A stretch of 6,838 nt of DNA, from assembly GCA_021793895.1 (NCBI GenBank), contig JAJYRW010000072.1, positions 1 through 6,838 of the forward strand. Direction: 5' to 3'. A program made the position numbers and the translations under genes. Source of the DNA: Actinomycetes bacterium. GTDB lineage: Bacteria; Actinomycetota; Actinomycetes; Actinomycetales; JAJYRW01. Under the pieces are notes generated by a model that did not search any database, was not told the origin of the DNA, and saw only the letters and a list, made by a program, of their open reading frames with translations. Positions 1 to 5,803 of the stretch are shown here, in pieces; positions within the stretch are counted from its first letter, which is position 1; every line of letters begins with the position of its first letter.

Positions 1-182
1 GAAACCTCGGATGTGGGGTGAACCCGCACCCCGGCGCTGGTAGCCAAGTCAAAAATTACCTGTCGCAGCCGGGAATCGTTCGTCACTACCAAAGCCGCCA
101 CCGGGTCATTTACCGCCAGAAGGTCGTTTGCGGCCGCCGGGCCGGGCGCCGAACGTTGGGTAATATCGCGGATTTTTTGCAC
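1..182 (-). CDS. ssd: Septum-site-determining protein Ssd-like, N-terminal fragment
   Basis: The minus strand is open from the left edge to about position 182. Read from a GTG at 182-180 it gives about 60 residues. The part after a second in-frame GTG (101-99) reads AALVVTNDSRLRQV then FDLATSAGVRVH. From memory, this resembles the start of actinobacterial Ssd, a MinD/CpaE-like P-loop ATPase with an N-terminal receiver-like domain; the M. tuberculosis protein starts with an LTDPGLRDEL-type segment. The divergent HAD-IB gene next to it repeats the Rv3660c/Rv3661 order, which supports the call. Only the N-terminal domain is present, so no Walker motif can be checked. The start is uncertain: GTG 182 has no clear ribosome site, and GTG 101 gives the more family-like N-terminus. 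The rest of the gene lies left of the window. The identity rests on a short match plus gene order. Confidence 0.55.
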   Translation of the reverse strand, partial: MQKIRDITQRSAPGPAAANDLLAVNDPVAALVVTNDSRLRQVIFDLATSAGVRVHPTSEV

Positions 183-329
183 ATTTTCACAATGCCAACT
201 GCCGGGGCGGCCGGCGTGAGGTTAGGGAAAAGCAGTGCGTTGCCCCAACCGCAGATGCGCTGTGGATCAATTGCCAACTAGGCTCAAGGTGTTTGACAAA
301 ACCCTGATCTTTACTGGGCGGTGAAATTC

Positions 330-1169
330 ATGTCGGATGTCGCAATTTCCACTGGTATTTCCGCGCCCGCAAAGCGTCCAAGCCAGCGGCCCGCCGCGTT
401 TTTTGATCTCGATAAGACCGTGATTGCGGCCTCCAGCAGCACCGTTTTTTCCCGCCAGTTTTACTCACGGGGTCTGATCAATAAGCGCGATGTCGTGCGC
501 AGCGCGTACACCCAGTTTGTTTATCTGCTGGGCGGCGCCGATCACGATCAGACCGAACGGATGCGCCAGTACCTTTCATCACTCGTCACCGGGTGGCCGG
601 TGGAACAGGTGCGTGAAATTGTCGCTGAGGCACTGCATGAAAATATCGATCCGGTGGTCTATGCCGAAGCCGTGGAGCTAATTCGCTCACATCAGGCAGC
701 GGGCATTGACGTGATAATCGTTTCGGCATCCGGCAGTGAAGTCGTCGAACCGATTGCGCGCTTATTAGGCGTTGATCAAGTAATTGCGACGCGCTTGGTA
801 GAGGAAGCGGGAAAATACACCGGCGAAATTGAGTATTACGCCTATGGGCCAGAAAAGGCCCGCGCGGTTGAAAAGCTCGCGACCGAACATAATTATGACC
901 TAGGAGCTTCCTGGGCATATTCCGACTCGATCACGGACGTTCCGTTGTTAGAGGCAGTCGGGCATCCATATGCAGTAAATCCCGATCGAGCGCTACGGCG
1001 CATCGCCATTGAGCGCGACTGGCCGGTGCTGACCTTCCGCCGTCCGGTTCGCCTGCGGGATCGAATTGCTGATAGTGGGCCGCAGGTAACAACTGGAGTG
1101 GTAGTAACCTGCGCGATCCTGGGCGCCATCGTGTGGTTGGCGCTACGTAATCGGCGCCGGAAACGGTAG
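330..1169 (+). CDS. HAD-IB family hydrolase (SerB-like phosphatase) with C-terminal membrane anchor
   Basis: Protein of 279 residues from ATG 330, which follows a GGTGA ribosome-site-like stretch five bases upstream. A GTG at 321 would add three residues. All four HAD phosphatase motifs are visible: motif I FFDLDKT (D26 nucleophile, D28 acid/base), motif II VSASGSE (S132), the motif III lysine in GPEKARA (K176), and motif IV YSDSITDVPLL (D199, D203). The helical cap between motifs I and II is of the HAD-IB type, shared by phosphoserine phosphatase and CicA-like proteins. Near residues 254-272 is one hydrophobic span (VVVTCAILGAIVWLAL), followed by a very basic tail, RNRRRKR. The protein is therefore probably tethered to the membrane. 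The physiological substrate is unknown for this subgroup; annotation as SerB would be too specific. It is divergent from the ssd-like gene, as in mycobacteria. Confidence 0.9.
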   Translation: MSDVAISTGISAPAKRPSQRPAAFFDLDKTVIAASSSTVFSRQFYSRGLINKRDVVRSAYTQFVYLLGGADHDQTERMRQYLSSLVTGWPVEQVREIVAEALHENIDPVVYAEAVELIRSHQAAGIDVIIVSASGSEVVEPIARLLGVDQVIATRLVEEAGKYTGEIEYYAYGPEKARAVEKLATEHNYDLGASWAYSDSITDVPLLEAVGHPYAVNPDRALRRIAIERDWPVLTFRRPVRLRDRIADSGPQVTTGVVVTCAILGAIVWLALRNRRRKR

Positions 1170-1186
1170 AAGAAATCCCACAACAA

Positions 1187-1209
1187 CGGCGCCCCGACTA
1201 GGAGCGCCG
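1187..1209 (+). terminator. Weak hairpin after the HAD gene, possible terminator
   Basis: CGGCGC at 1187-1192 can pair with GCGCCG at 1204-1209. A C-A mismatch and two further pairs (CC/GG) then close a five-base loop. It starts 17 bases after the HAD gene stop codon. No T-run follows, so this would have to be one of the T-poor terminators reported for actinobacteria. The stem is short, and chance formation in GC-rich DNA is possible. Confidence 0.25.
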
Positions 1210-1386
1210 CTGCTGAACGAAAGCGAAAGAGTTATCAGGCGCGTCCGGTACTGTCGCTACGGGTCGAGCCCGGTCGACAAGTCCTCTACGTGGACTATTC
1301 TCGCGTGGGTTCTCGTTTCGCTTCTATTTCGTTGTCTCTTCATTGTGGACCATCGTGGGCAATATCGCTAGGGCTCGTGGCTAGGT

Positions 1387-1392
1387 TAAAGT
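1387..1392 (+). promoter_or_regulatory. Putative -10 element for a leaderless gntK transcript
   Basis: TAAAGT fits the TANNNT pattern of actinobacterial -10 elements and ends six bases before the GTG at 1399, so transcription could begin at the start codon itself. No purine-rich ribosome site lies upstream of that GTG, which fits leaderless translation. No convincing -35 element is seen. An overlapping TAGGTT at 1382-1387 is an alternative. Confidence 0.35.
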
Positions 1393-1398
1393 GCACGC

Positions 1399-1917
1399 GT
1401 GACCAAGAAAACAATCCGCCTAGTCGTCATGGGCGTCTCCGGCTCTGGGAAAACCACCGTCGGACAGGAGATCGCTAAAGAACTGAACCTTCCGTTTATC
1501 GACGGAGATGACCTGCACCCTGCCGAAAACAAAGCCAAGATGGCCAGCGGCGAACCGCTAACTGATTCTGATCGTGAGCCGTGGCTAGAAATAATCGGTA
1601 ATGAACTAGCCGCAGCCACCAACGGGCTGGTCATTGTCTGCAGTGCATTGAAAAAGTCATACCGAGACACAATTCGTCGCGCCGCGCCGGACGCGTTTTT
1701 CATTCACCTGCATGGCAGCCAAGAATTAATCGAATCACGCATCGCCGATCGCGACCACGAATTCATGCCCTCAACCTTGCTGGCATCGCAGTTCGCAGCA
1801 CTGGAACCCCTCGACGAGACTGAGGCACATTTGGCGGTGTCCATCGAGGGATCCCCGCAGAAAATTACGGCGGTAGTGGAAGATTATCTCCGCACTCAGG
1901 GGTACCGAATGCCCTGA
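1399..1917 (+). CDS. gntK: Gluconokinase (GntK family)
   Basis: Protein of 172 residues, the usual length for the small P-loop gluconate kinases. These phosphorylate D-gluconate with ATP to 6-phosphogluconate, feeding the pentose phosphate or Entner-Doudoroff routes in the cytoplasm. Visible motifs in order: Walker A GVSGSGKTT (12-20), FIDGDDLHP (33-41), PLTDSDREPWL (53-63), CSALKKSYR (81-89), and HEFMPSTLLASQFAALEPL (120-138), all typical of GntK. The GTG start at 1399 puts the P-loop at the normal distance from the N-terminus. The gene has its own upstream region of about 230 bases. Its 3' end overlaps the convergent decarboxylase gene by 22 bases, so it is not in that operon. Its position beside sugar-acid genes suggests related physiology, but the true substrate could be another aldonate or keto-aldonate. 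Confidence 0.93.
   Translation: MTKKTIRLVVMGVSGSGKTTVGQEIAKELNLPFIDGDDLHPAENKAKMASGEPLTDSDREPWLEIIGNELAAATNGLVIVCSALKKSYRDTIRRAAPDAFFIHLHGSQELIESRIADRDHEFMPSTLLASQFAALEPLDETEAHLAVSIEGSPQKITAVVEDYLRTQGYRMP
1896..1917. repeat. Inverted repeat spanning both convergent stop codons
   Basis: TCAGGG (1896-1901) and CCCTGA (1912-1917) form a perfect six-base inverted repeat with a ten-base spacer. Its left end is the TGA stop of the minus-strand gene and its right end is the TGA stop of gntK. It could form a small hairpin in both transcripts and help end transcription from both sides. No T-run follows on either strand, and three of the six pairs follow automatically from two convergent TGA stops. 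Confidence 0.35.
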
Positions 1918-2627
1918 CTGTGTACCCGCTGGCACGCGTCCCTGAGCACACCTAATAGGTCGCCGTCCGCAGCGGTAAATGATTTTCCGTCAATGGCCAG
2001 CGGCGCGCCAAAGACGACCACCGGCGCCCCCAGTTGCGGGCAACTAACGGCCTGATCGATGGTCAGCCCTCCCACGGCCTGCACGGGGACGGTTGTCGCA
2101 GCGACAATGTCCTCCAGCTCAGTAAGCGGGGAAAGACCCAGCTGCGGATTGCGCCCGCGATGGTCATAACCAATGTGGTGGATGACCATTCCAACGCCGA
2201 GGTTTTCCATCCGGCGGGCGGCCGCGACACGATCCGCCGCGGCAAGGTCGTCGCCCATTACGAGCATGTCGAACTTCGCGCCCGCCTCGACGACCGCGTC
2301 GATCGTGGCATCGTGAGCCTGGGCCATCACGATTACCGCGTCAGCGCCCGCATCTCCCATCATTTCGGCTTCGAGATAGCCGCCATCCATGGTTTTCAGA
2401 TCAACGATGATCGGGCTATCGGGGAACTCTTTGCGCAGCGCGCGCACCGCGTGCAGGCCCTCAGCGAGGACAAGTGGCGTCCCCACTTCGATCCAGTCCA
2501 CACCGGCTTCGACCGCGATCGCGGCGGTTTCCAGCGCGTCAGCGTTCGACATCAAGTCCAATGAAATCTGCACGATGGGCTCGGTGAGGTTCTCACGGGT
2601 CAGGTGGGCAATTTTGGGAACAGACAT
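1896..2627 (-). CDS. Hexulose-6-phosphate synthase / 3-keto-gulonate-6-phosphate decarboxylase family protein (HUMPS)
   Basis: Protein of 243 residues in the orotidine-5'-phosphate decarboxylase superfamily. Family marks: QISLDL (20-25) on the first strand, VDWIEVGTPL (43-52), the DxKxxD catalytic signature as VDLKTMDGG (75-83; D76, K78, D81), and AGADAVIVM (93-101). Known relatives either condense formaldehyde with ribulose 5-phosphate or decarboxylate 3-keto-L-gulonate 6-phosphate (UlaD/SgbH), Mg-dependent in both cases. It is about 30 residues longer than the classic enzymes, partly from an N-terminal extension of about 17 residues. The usual VGR phosphate-binding motif near the C-terminus reads VFGAP here (A208 at the Arg position), so the substrate may differ. 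No hexulose-6-phosphate isomerase is nearby, which argues against formaldehyde fixation. The ATG at 2627 follows a purine-rich AAGAAGAGG. It is the last gene of the minus operon, 44 bases after the preceding gene. Confidence 0.85.
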   Translation of the reverse strand: MSVPKIAHLTRENLTEPIVQISLDLMSNADALETAAIAVEAGVDWIEVGTPLVLAEGLHAVRALRKEFPDSPIIVDLKTMDGGYLEAEMMGDAGADAVIVMAQAHDATIDAVVEAGAKFDMLVMGDDLAAADRVAAARRMENLGVGMVIHHIGYDHRGRNPQLGLSPLTELEDIVAATTVPVQAVGGLTIDQAVSCPQLGAPVVVFGAPLAIDGKSFTAADGDLLGVLRDACQRVHSQGIRYP

Positions 2628-2671
2628 GGCCTCTTCTTTTCTCAGTTAATTTTGGACGGCGGCGCGCACCT

Positions 2672-3616
2672 TCAGCGCTCCATTACGTTGCGTAGTGGTT
2701 GCCGCAAGCGGAAGGCGCGCAAGTTTTCGGTAATGAGTTCCGCGGCGCCGAGGGGGCGGCCACCGGCGGCATGGGGTGTGATGATGACGTTCGGCAGATC
2801 CCACAACGGGGATTCGGGCGGCAGGGGCTCGAGCCGCGTGACATCTAGGGCCGCGCCGGCGATGGCTCCGCAATTCAGGCTGGCAATGAGGGCGTCCTCG
2901 TCGACGGTCGCACCGCGTCCGACGTTTACCACCCATGCGTGGGCCGGTAGGAGCGCCAGCAGTTCGGCATTGAGTGCCTTTTCCGTTGCGGCGCTGGCGG
3001 GAAGAATCATGATCAACACGTCGGTTTTGGGCAAGATTTGCGCCAGTTCTGTTGTGGCGACGACGTCGTAGTCGCCCTCGCGTCGGGCCGTGCGCGCGAC
3101 GCCCGTGACGTGAGCGCCCAATGCGGTCAGGTGCGGGGCGAGGGTGGATCCGATGGAACCGAAACCCCAGATAGTGACGCGCGCTCCGCGCAGGGTTGTG
3201 AACTTCCCCGGTGTGGGTTCCGGCTGGGCACCACCGAGTTCACCGGCCCAGCGGTGACCCATTTGGGCGCGTACCAGGGTGTGCAGACTGCGCGCTGCGG
3301 CAAGCGTTAGTGCCAGTGCATGTTCTGCCACGGGGCGGTCATGCAGGGAGCGACCGTTAGTCAAAATGACGTCCGGGGCGAAGCCCGCGGCCGCTGCCGC
3401 CTCAGCACCGGCTGAGAGGACCTGCACCCAGCGGACCCGCTTCAGGCGGCGGGCCGCATCGGGCAGGAGGTCATCGGGCATGCCCCATATGACAAGGGCA
3501 TCCGCGTCGAGGGCGTCATCGGGGAGCGGGAGATGAGAGTCATAGATTTGCGCTTCCCCCAGTTCGGCGGGGATTTCGCATGCGACCGTGTCGGGGATCA
3601 AAATCTTGAAGGTCAT
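2672..3616 (-). CDS. D-isomer-specific 2-hydroxyacid dehydrogenase (NAD(P)-dependent)
   Basis: Protein of 314 residues from ATG 3616-3614, with a GAAAG stretch seven bases upstream. The frame stays open to about 3907, but that part lies inside the preceding gene in another frame and reads as low-complexity shadow sequence. Domains: N-terminal substrate-binding half with VLSAGAE (66-72) and HDRPVAEHAL (92-101), then a Rossmann domain with WGFGSIG (150-156). The catalytic set is complete: Arg in NVGRGATVDEDAL (R234), Glu in LDVTRLEPLP (E263), His in ITPHAAGG (H282). Such enzymes reduce 2-oxo acids to D-2-hydroxy acids or the reverse; hydroxypyruvate/glyoxylate reductases and phosphoglycerate dehydrogenase belong here. 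The substrate cannot be assigned. It is the middle gene of a three-gene operon, 58 bases after the Ldh_2-type dehydrogenase, a second hydroxyacid dehydrogenase of unrelated fold. Confidence 0.9.
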   Translation of the reverse strand: MTFKILIPDTVACEIPAELGEAQIYDSHLPLPDDALDADALVIWGMPDDLLPDAARRLKRVRWVQVLSAGAEAAAAAGFAPDVILTNGRSLHDRPVAEHALALTLAAARSLHTLVRAQMGHRWAGELGGAQPEPTPGKFTTLRGARVTIWGFGSIGSTLAPHLTALGAHVTGVARTARREGDYDVVATTELAQILPKTDVLIMILPASAATEKALNAELLALLPAHAWVVNVGRGATVDEDALIASLNCGAIAGAALDVTRLEPLPPESPLWDLPNVIITPHAAGGRPLGAAELITENLRAFRLRQPLRNVMER

Positions 3617-3674
3617 GAGCATTCTTTCGATCGAAACGGGCGAGGTGTAGGCAGTGGGAAGGCCAGCAGGCGGG

Positions 3675-4712
3675 TCACGTAAGCGCTGGGAAGGGCACGC
3701 CCAGCCGGGCGCCCAACTCCTGCAGTTCGGAAATTGTCCCTGCTGCCAACGGGATTCCTCGGGCGAGACGTTCTTCGCGCGTGCGCTCTTGGGGTTCGCC
3801 CGGAACCAGGACGGAGTCAAAGCCGGGTGCGGGTTCGGCGGCGTGGGCCTGGGCGACAAAAGCGTCCATCCGGGCGATGAAGTCAGCCATAGGCTGGAAG
3901 CTCGCAACGTCGAGGGCGATCATGAAGTGCCCGATATTTTGCGGGCGATCGAAATCGCGGTACATATTGCCGATCTCCAACCCGGCGGCTGCGCCGGCGA
4001 GGATTCCTGCGATGACGTCGATGAAGAAGCCAATGCCGTAGCCCTTCGGGCCGGCGGCCGGCAGCAGAGATACGACTTCACTCGGGTTAGTGGTTGGAGC
4101 GCCGTGAGCGTCCACGCCCCAGGTTTCGGGGATTGTGCGCCCTTCGGCTTCGGCCTGAATTACTTGACCGAACGCACTTGTTGATGTGGCCATGTCCAGG
4201 CAGATAGGAGCCCCACTGGTGGGCGCGGCCATCGCGAGTGGGTTGGTGCCCAAGAACGCGGACTTTCCGCCGAATGGGACTACTGCCGGCTCGGAGTTGG
4301 AGGCAATGATCGCCACTTTCCCGGCGGCCGCCAAAGCACGGGCATAGTAGCCGGCGGTTCCGAAGTGGGCGCTGCCCCGCACCAGGGCGGTGGCGCTTCC
4401 AAGTTCATCACTAGTTGCGATTAAGGCGTCCACGGCGGCGCGCGCGGCGAGTTGGCCCGGCGCGCCGTTGCCATCCACCGCCACAATTGCGCCCCGCTTT
4501 GTGACCTGTGGCTGGGCTTTCGGGTCTACGAGACCCTCCGCGATGCGGCGGTAATAGGGGCCCAGACGGATCACTCCGTGCGAATCAACTCCGCGCAAAT
4601 TGGCGTCAATCATGGTGTCAGCGACATAGGTGGCTGCAGCCACGTCGTAGCCCCAGGCGCGCAAAATTCCTTCCACCCAGGGGCGCAGCGTCGCTTCGGA
4701 TACGGACTTCAT
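3675..4712 (-). CDS. Ldh_2 family oxidoreductase (malate / L-lactate / 2,3-diketogulonate reductase type)
   Basis: Protein of 345 residues from ATG 4712-4710, which has a strong ribosome site, GGAGGA, four bases upstream; the open frame begins 48 bases earlier but without such a site. Family marks of the Ldh_2 (YlbC/YiaK) fold: RGVDSHGVIRL (40-50) with catalytic H45, VDGNGAPGQ (79-87), RGSAHFGTAGYYARAL (112-127), then NSEPAVVPFGG (139-149) and FLGTNPLAMAAP (153-164), and further on DMATST and GPKGYGIGF. These enzymes use NAD(P)H to interconvert 2-oxo acids and 2-hydroxy acids. Known members act on malate, L-lactate, ureidoglycolate, sulfolactate and 2,3-diketo-L-gulonate. It is the first gene of the minus operon, divergent from the isomerase gene. 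The presence of a keto-gulonate-type decarboxylase downstream favours a sugar-acid substrate, as in the yiaK-sgbH pairing of E. coli, but this is inference. Confidence 0.92.
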   Translation of the reverse strand: MKSVSEATLRPWVEGILRAWGYDVAAATYVADTMIDANLRGVDSHGVIRLGPYYRRIAEGLVDPKAQPQVTKRGAIVAVDGNGAPGQLAARAAVDALIATSDELGSATALVRGSAHFGTAGYYARALAAAGKVAIIASNSEPAVVPFGGKSAFLGTNPLAMAAPTSGAPICLDMATSTSAFGQVIQAEAEGRTIPETWGVDAHGAPTTNPSEVVSLLPAAGPKGYGIGFFIDVIAGILAGAAAGLEIGNMYRDFDRPQNIGHFMIALDVASFQPMADFIARMDAFVAQAHAAEPAPGFDSVLVPGEPQERTREERLARGIPLAAGTISELQELGARLGVPFPALT

Positions 4713-4735
4713 TGGCTCCTCCGAGACATAAATCT

Positions 4736-4756
4736 TCCAAGCTTGCTGAACTTGGA
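4736..4756. promoter_or_regulatory. Inverted repeat TCCAAG-N9-CTTGGA, candidate operator
   Basis: TCCAAG at 4736-4741 and CTTGGA at 4751-4756 are perfect inverted half-sites with a nine-base spacer, a 21-base span typical of dimeric helix-turn-helix repressors. The left arm is itself part of the palindrome CAAGCTTG (4738-4745). The site overlaps the possible plus-strand -35 elements and lies in the leader of the minus operon. The regulator is not in the window. Confidence 0.4.
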
Positions 4757-4767
4757 GCATAAATGCA

Positions 4768-4794
4768 TAGTAATCTTATACGTAATACTTACTA
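4768..4794. promoter_or_regulatory. Inverted repeat TAGTAA-N15-TTACTA, candidate operator
   Basis: TAGTAA at 4768-4773 and TTACTA at 4789-4794 are perfect inverted half-sites. The small palindrome TACGTA (4779-4784) lies almost exactly at their centre, and a further GTAA-N3-TTAC repeat sits at 4782-4792. A central CG palindrome recalls LacI-type operators, while the spaced arms could equally suit another repressor family. It overlaps the likely plus-strand -10 region and start point, a good place for repression. Confidence 0.4.
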
Positions 4795-4813
4795 CTGAAG
4801 TGGAGCAACCGCC

Positions 4814-5803
4814 ATGCGGATAAGCGTGTTTCCCAAGGGTGACCTTCCAGCTTTGGCAATCGAGCGCACAATGACGGTGTTCGATTGGATCGAAAAGGCC
4901 AAAGTTCTCCCCGCAGAGGGCCTCGAACTCTACGGAGGGATGTTCTGGCAGACCGACGATGCGTTCGTCGATTCGGTGGGTGAAGCCCTTAACGAAGCGG
5001 GCTTCGAAATGCCCATGATGTGCCACTCCCCCGACTTCACCCACCCGGACGCCAGCGTGCGCGCCGCAGAGTTTGACCGCCAAATTGAGATGATGAAAAT
5101 CACCGCCCGGCTGGGCGGATACGGCGCCAGCACCCGCGTCCTATCGGGGCAAAGGCACCCGGAAGTTTCACGCGAGCAGGGCGTGGAGTGGGTCGTCGAT
5201 ACTTATAACCGCCTCATTCCGATCGCGGAAGAACTCGGAATCATCCTCGGCATGGAAAACCACTACAAAGACGGCCATTGGAACTACCCCGAGTTCGCGC
5301 AGAAGTCCGACGTCTTCCTCGAAATAGTGAACGCCATCGACAACCGCACCCACTTCGGCGTCCAATACGACCCCTCAAATGCGATCGTGGCTGGCGATGA
5401 CTCCGCCAATTTCCTGGAACTAGTCATTGATCGCGTGGTGACAATGCAGGCCTCTGACCGCTCTCTCGCACCCGGCGGCACACTCGACGAACTGCGCCAA
5501 AGCGACGGAACACTGGGCTACTCACCCCTCCTTCAGCACGGCGTCATCGGCGAGGGACTGAACGATTACGACCGGATTTTCACCACGCTCGCCAACGCCG
5601 GCTACAACGGGTGGATCTCAATTGAGGACGGCGTCAATGGCATGGGCGAAATGCTCGCCTCAGTGGAGTTTCTCCAGCAGGCACGCGAGAAATACTGGGA
5701 TGGCTCGACCGCCGTCTATGTGAAAACGCACGAAGCGGCCCTGGCTGCCGCCGGCTTCGATTCGGTTGCGAAGCCCGAACTCTCGGCAGGAGGACTTAAG
5801 TGA
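4814..5803 (+). CDS. Xylose-isomerase-like TIM-barrel sugar (phosphate) isomerase/epimerase
   Basis: Protein of 329 residues from ATG 4814, with GTGGAG eight bases upstream. The fold is suggested by an opening strand MRISVFPKG, then GLELYGG (36-42), MMCHSPDF (68-75), ILGMENHYKDG (144-154), FGVQYDPSNAIVAGD (181-195), TMQASDR (210-216) and GWISIEDG (266-273). These match the AP_endonuc_2 / IolE / tagatose-epimerase superfamily, in which four residues bind a divalent metal: here E148, D186, probably Q212, and E271. The third ligand is His in D-tagatose 3-epimerase. About 25 extra residues lie between Q212 and E271, and a C-terminal extension of about 40 residues follows the barrel. Superfamily members include isomerases, epimerases, dehydratases and decarboxylases, so the reaction is open. 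It is the first gene of the plus operon and overlaps the dehydrogenase gene as GTGA. Confidence 0.85.
   Translation: MRISVFPKGDLPALAIERTMTVFDWIEKAKVLPAEGLELYGGMFWQTDDAFVDSVGEALNEAGFEMPMMCHSPDFTHPDASVRAAEFDRQIEMMKITARLGGYGASTRVLSGQRHPEVSREQGVEWVVDTYNRLIPIAEELGIILGMENHYKDGHWNYPEFAQKSDVFLEIVNAIDNRTHFGVQYDPSNAIVAGDDSANFLELVIDRVVTMQASDRSLAPGGTLDELRQSDGTLGYSPLLQHGVIGEGLNDYDRIFTTLANAGYNGWISIEDGVNGMGEMLASVEFLQQAREKYWDGSTAVYVKTHEAALAAAGFDSVAKPELSAGGLK
5788..5793 (+). promoter_or_regulatory. Ribosome binding site of the zinc dehydrogenase gene
   Basis: AGGAGG lies six bases before the GTG at 5800, inside the last codons of the isomerase gene. It fixes the GTG as the start and, with the overlapping stop TGA at 5801-5803, points to translational coupling. 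Confidence 0.75.

Larger units (their letters stand above)
4713..4813. promoter_or_regulatory. Divergent promoter/operator region
   Basis: These 101 bases separate two divergently read operons and are clearly more AT-rich than the flanking genes. On the plus strand, TTGCTG (4743-4748) and CATAGT (4766-4771) are 17 bases apart and could form a -35/-10 pair; TTGGAG (4752-4757) with TTATAC (4776-4781) is an alternative. The minus promoter cannot be assigned with confidence; TATAAG (4780-4775) is one -10-like option. Ribosome sites lie at both ends: GGAGGA for the minus gene (4722-4717) and GTGGAG for the plus gene (4800-4805). Several inverted repeats sit between them, so one regulator could control both directions. 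Confidence 0.7.

Noticed and set aside
18..281. Open plus-strand frame of 87 codons at the left edge
   Set aside because: It runs antisense to the ssd-like coding sequence, has no recognisable motif or ribosome site, and reads as compositionally odd sequence, whereas the minus frame gives family-like protein.
293..315. TTGACA (293-298) as the -35 of a promoter for the HAD gene
   Set aside because: The nearest -10-like sequence, TTTACT at 310-315, is only 11 bases away, too close for a normal promoter, and nothing suitable lies at 16-18 bases.
1260..1278. Two short, mutually exclusive hairpins (CGGG/CCCG and GTCGA/TCGAC) upstream of gntK, like an attenuator
   Set aside because: The stems are only four and five base pairs with no leader peptide or T-run, and a leaderless gntK start would leave them untranscribed. 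Chance is the simpler explanation.
1241..1285. tRNA-like T-arm (GGGTCGAGCCC) in the gap before gntK
   Set aside because: The loop is five bases rather than seven, and no acceptor stem, anticodon arm or D-arm can be drawn around it.
2034..2564. Plus-strand open frame of 176 codons inside the decarboxylase gene
   Set aside because: It is antisense to a gene with clear family motifs. The translation is rich in H, R and D without domain structure, as expected of a shadow frame in GC-rich DNA.
1896..2627. Formaldehyde-fixing ribulose monophosphate pathway
   Set aside because: The family match alone could suggest it, but there is no hexulose-6-phosphate isomerase next to the gene, the phosphate-binding motif is altered, and all neighbours are sugar or hydroxyacid enzymes.
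3617..3907. Upstream extension of the D-2-hydroxyacid dehydrogenase frame by about 97 codons
   Set aside because: It overlaps the conserved end of the Ldh_2 gene in another frame and reads as Pro/Ser-rich low-complexity sequence. ATG 3616 gives the normal family length and N-terminus.
3654..4184. Plus-strand open frame of 176 codons inside the Ldh_2 gene
   Set aside because: It is antisense to well-conserved Ldh_2 sequence, and no motif or ribosome site supports it.
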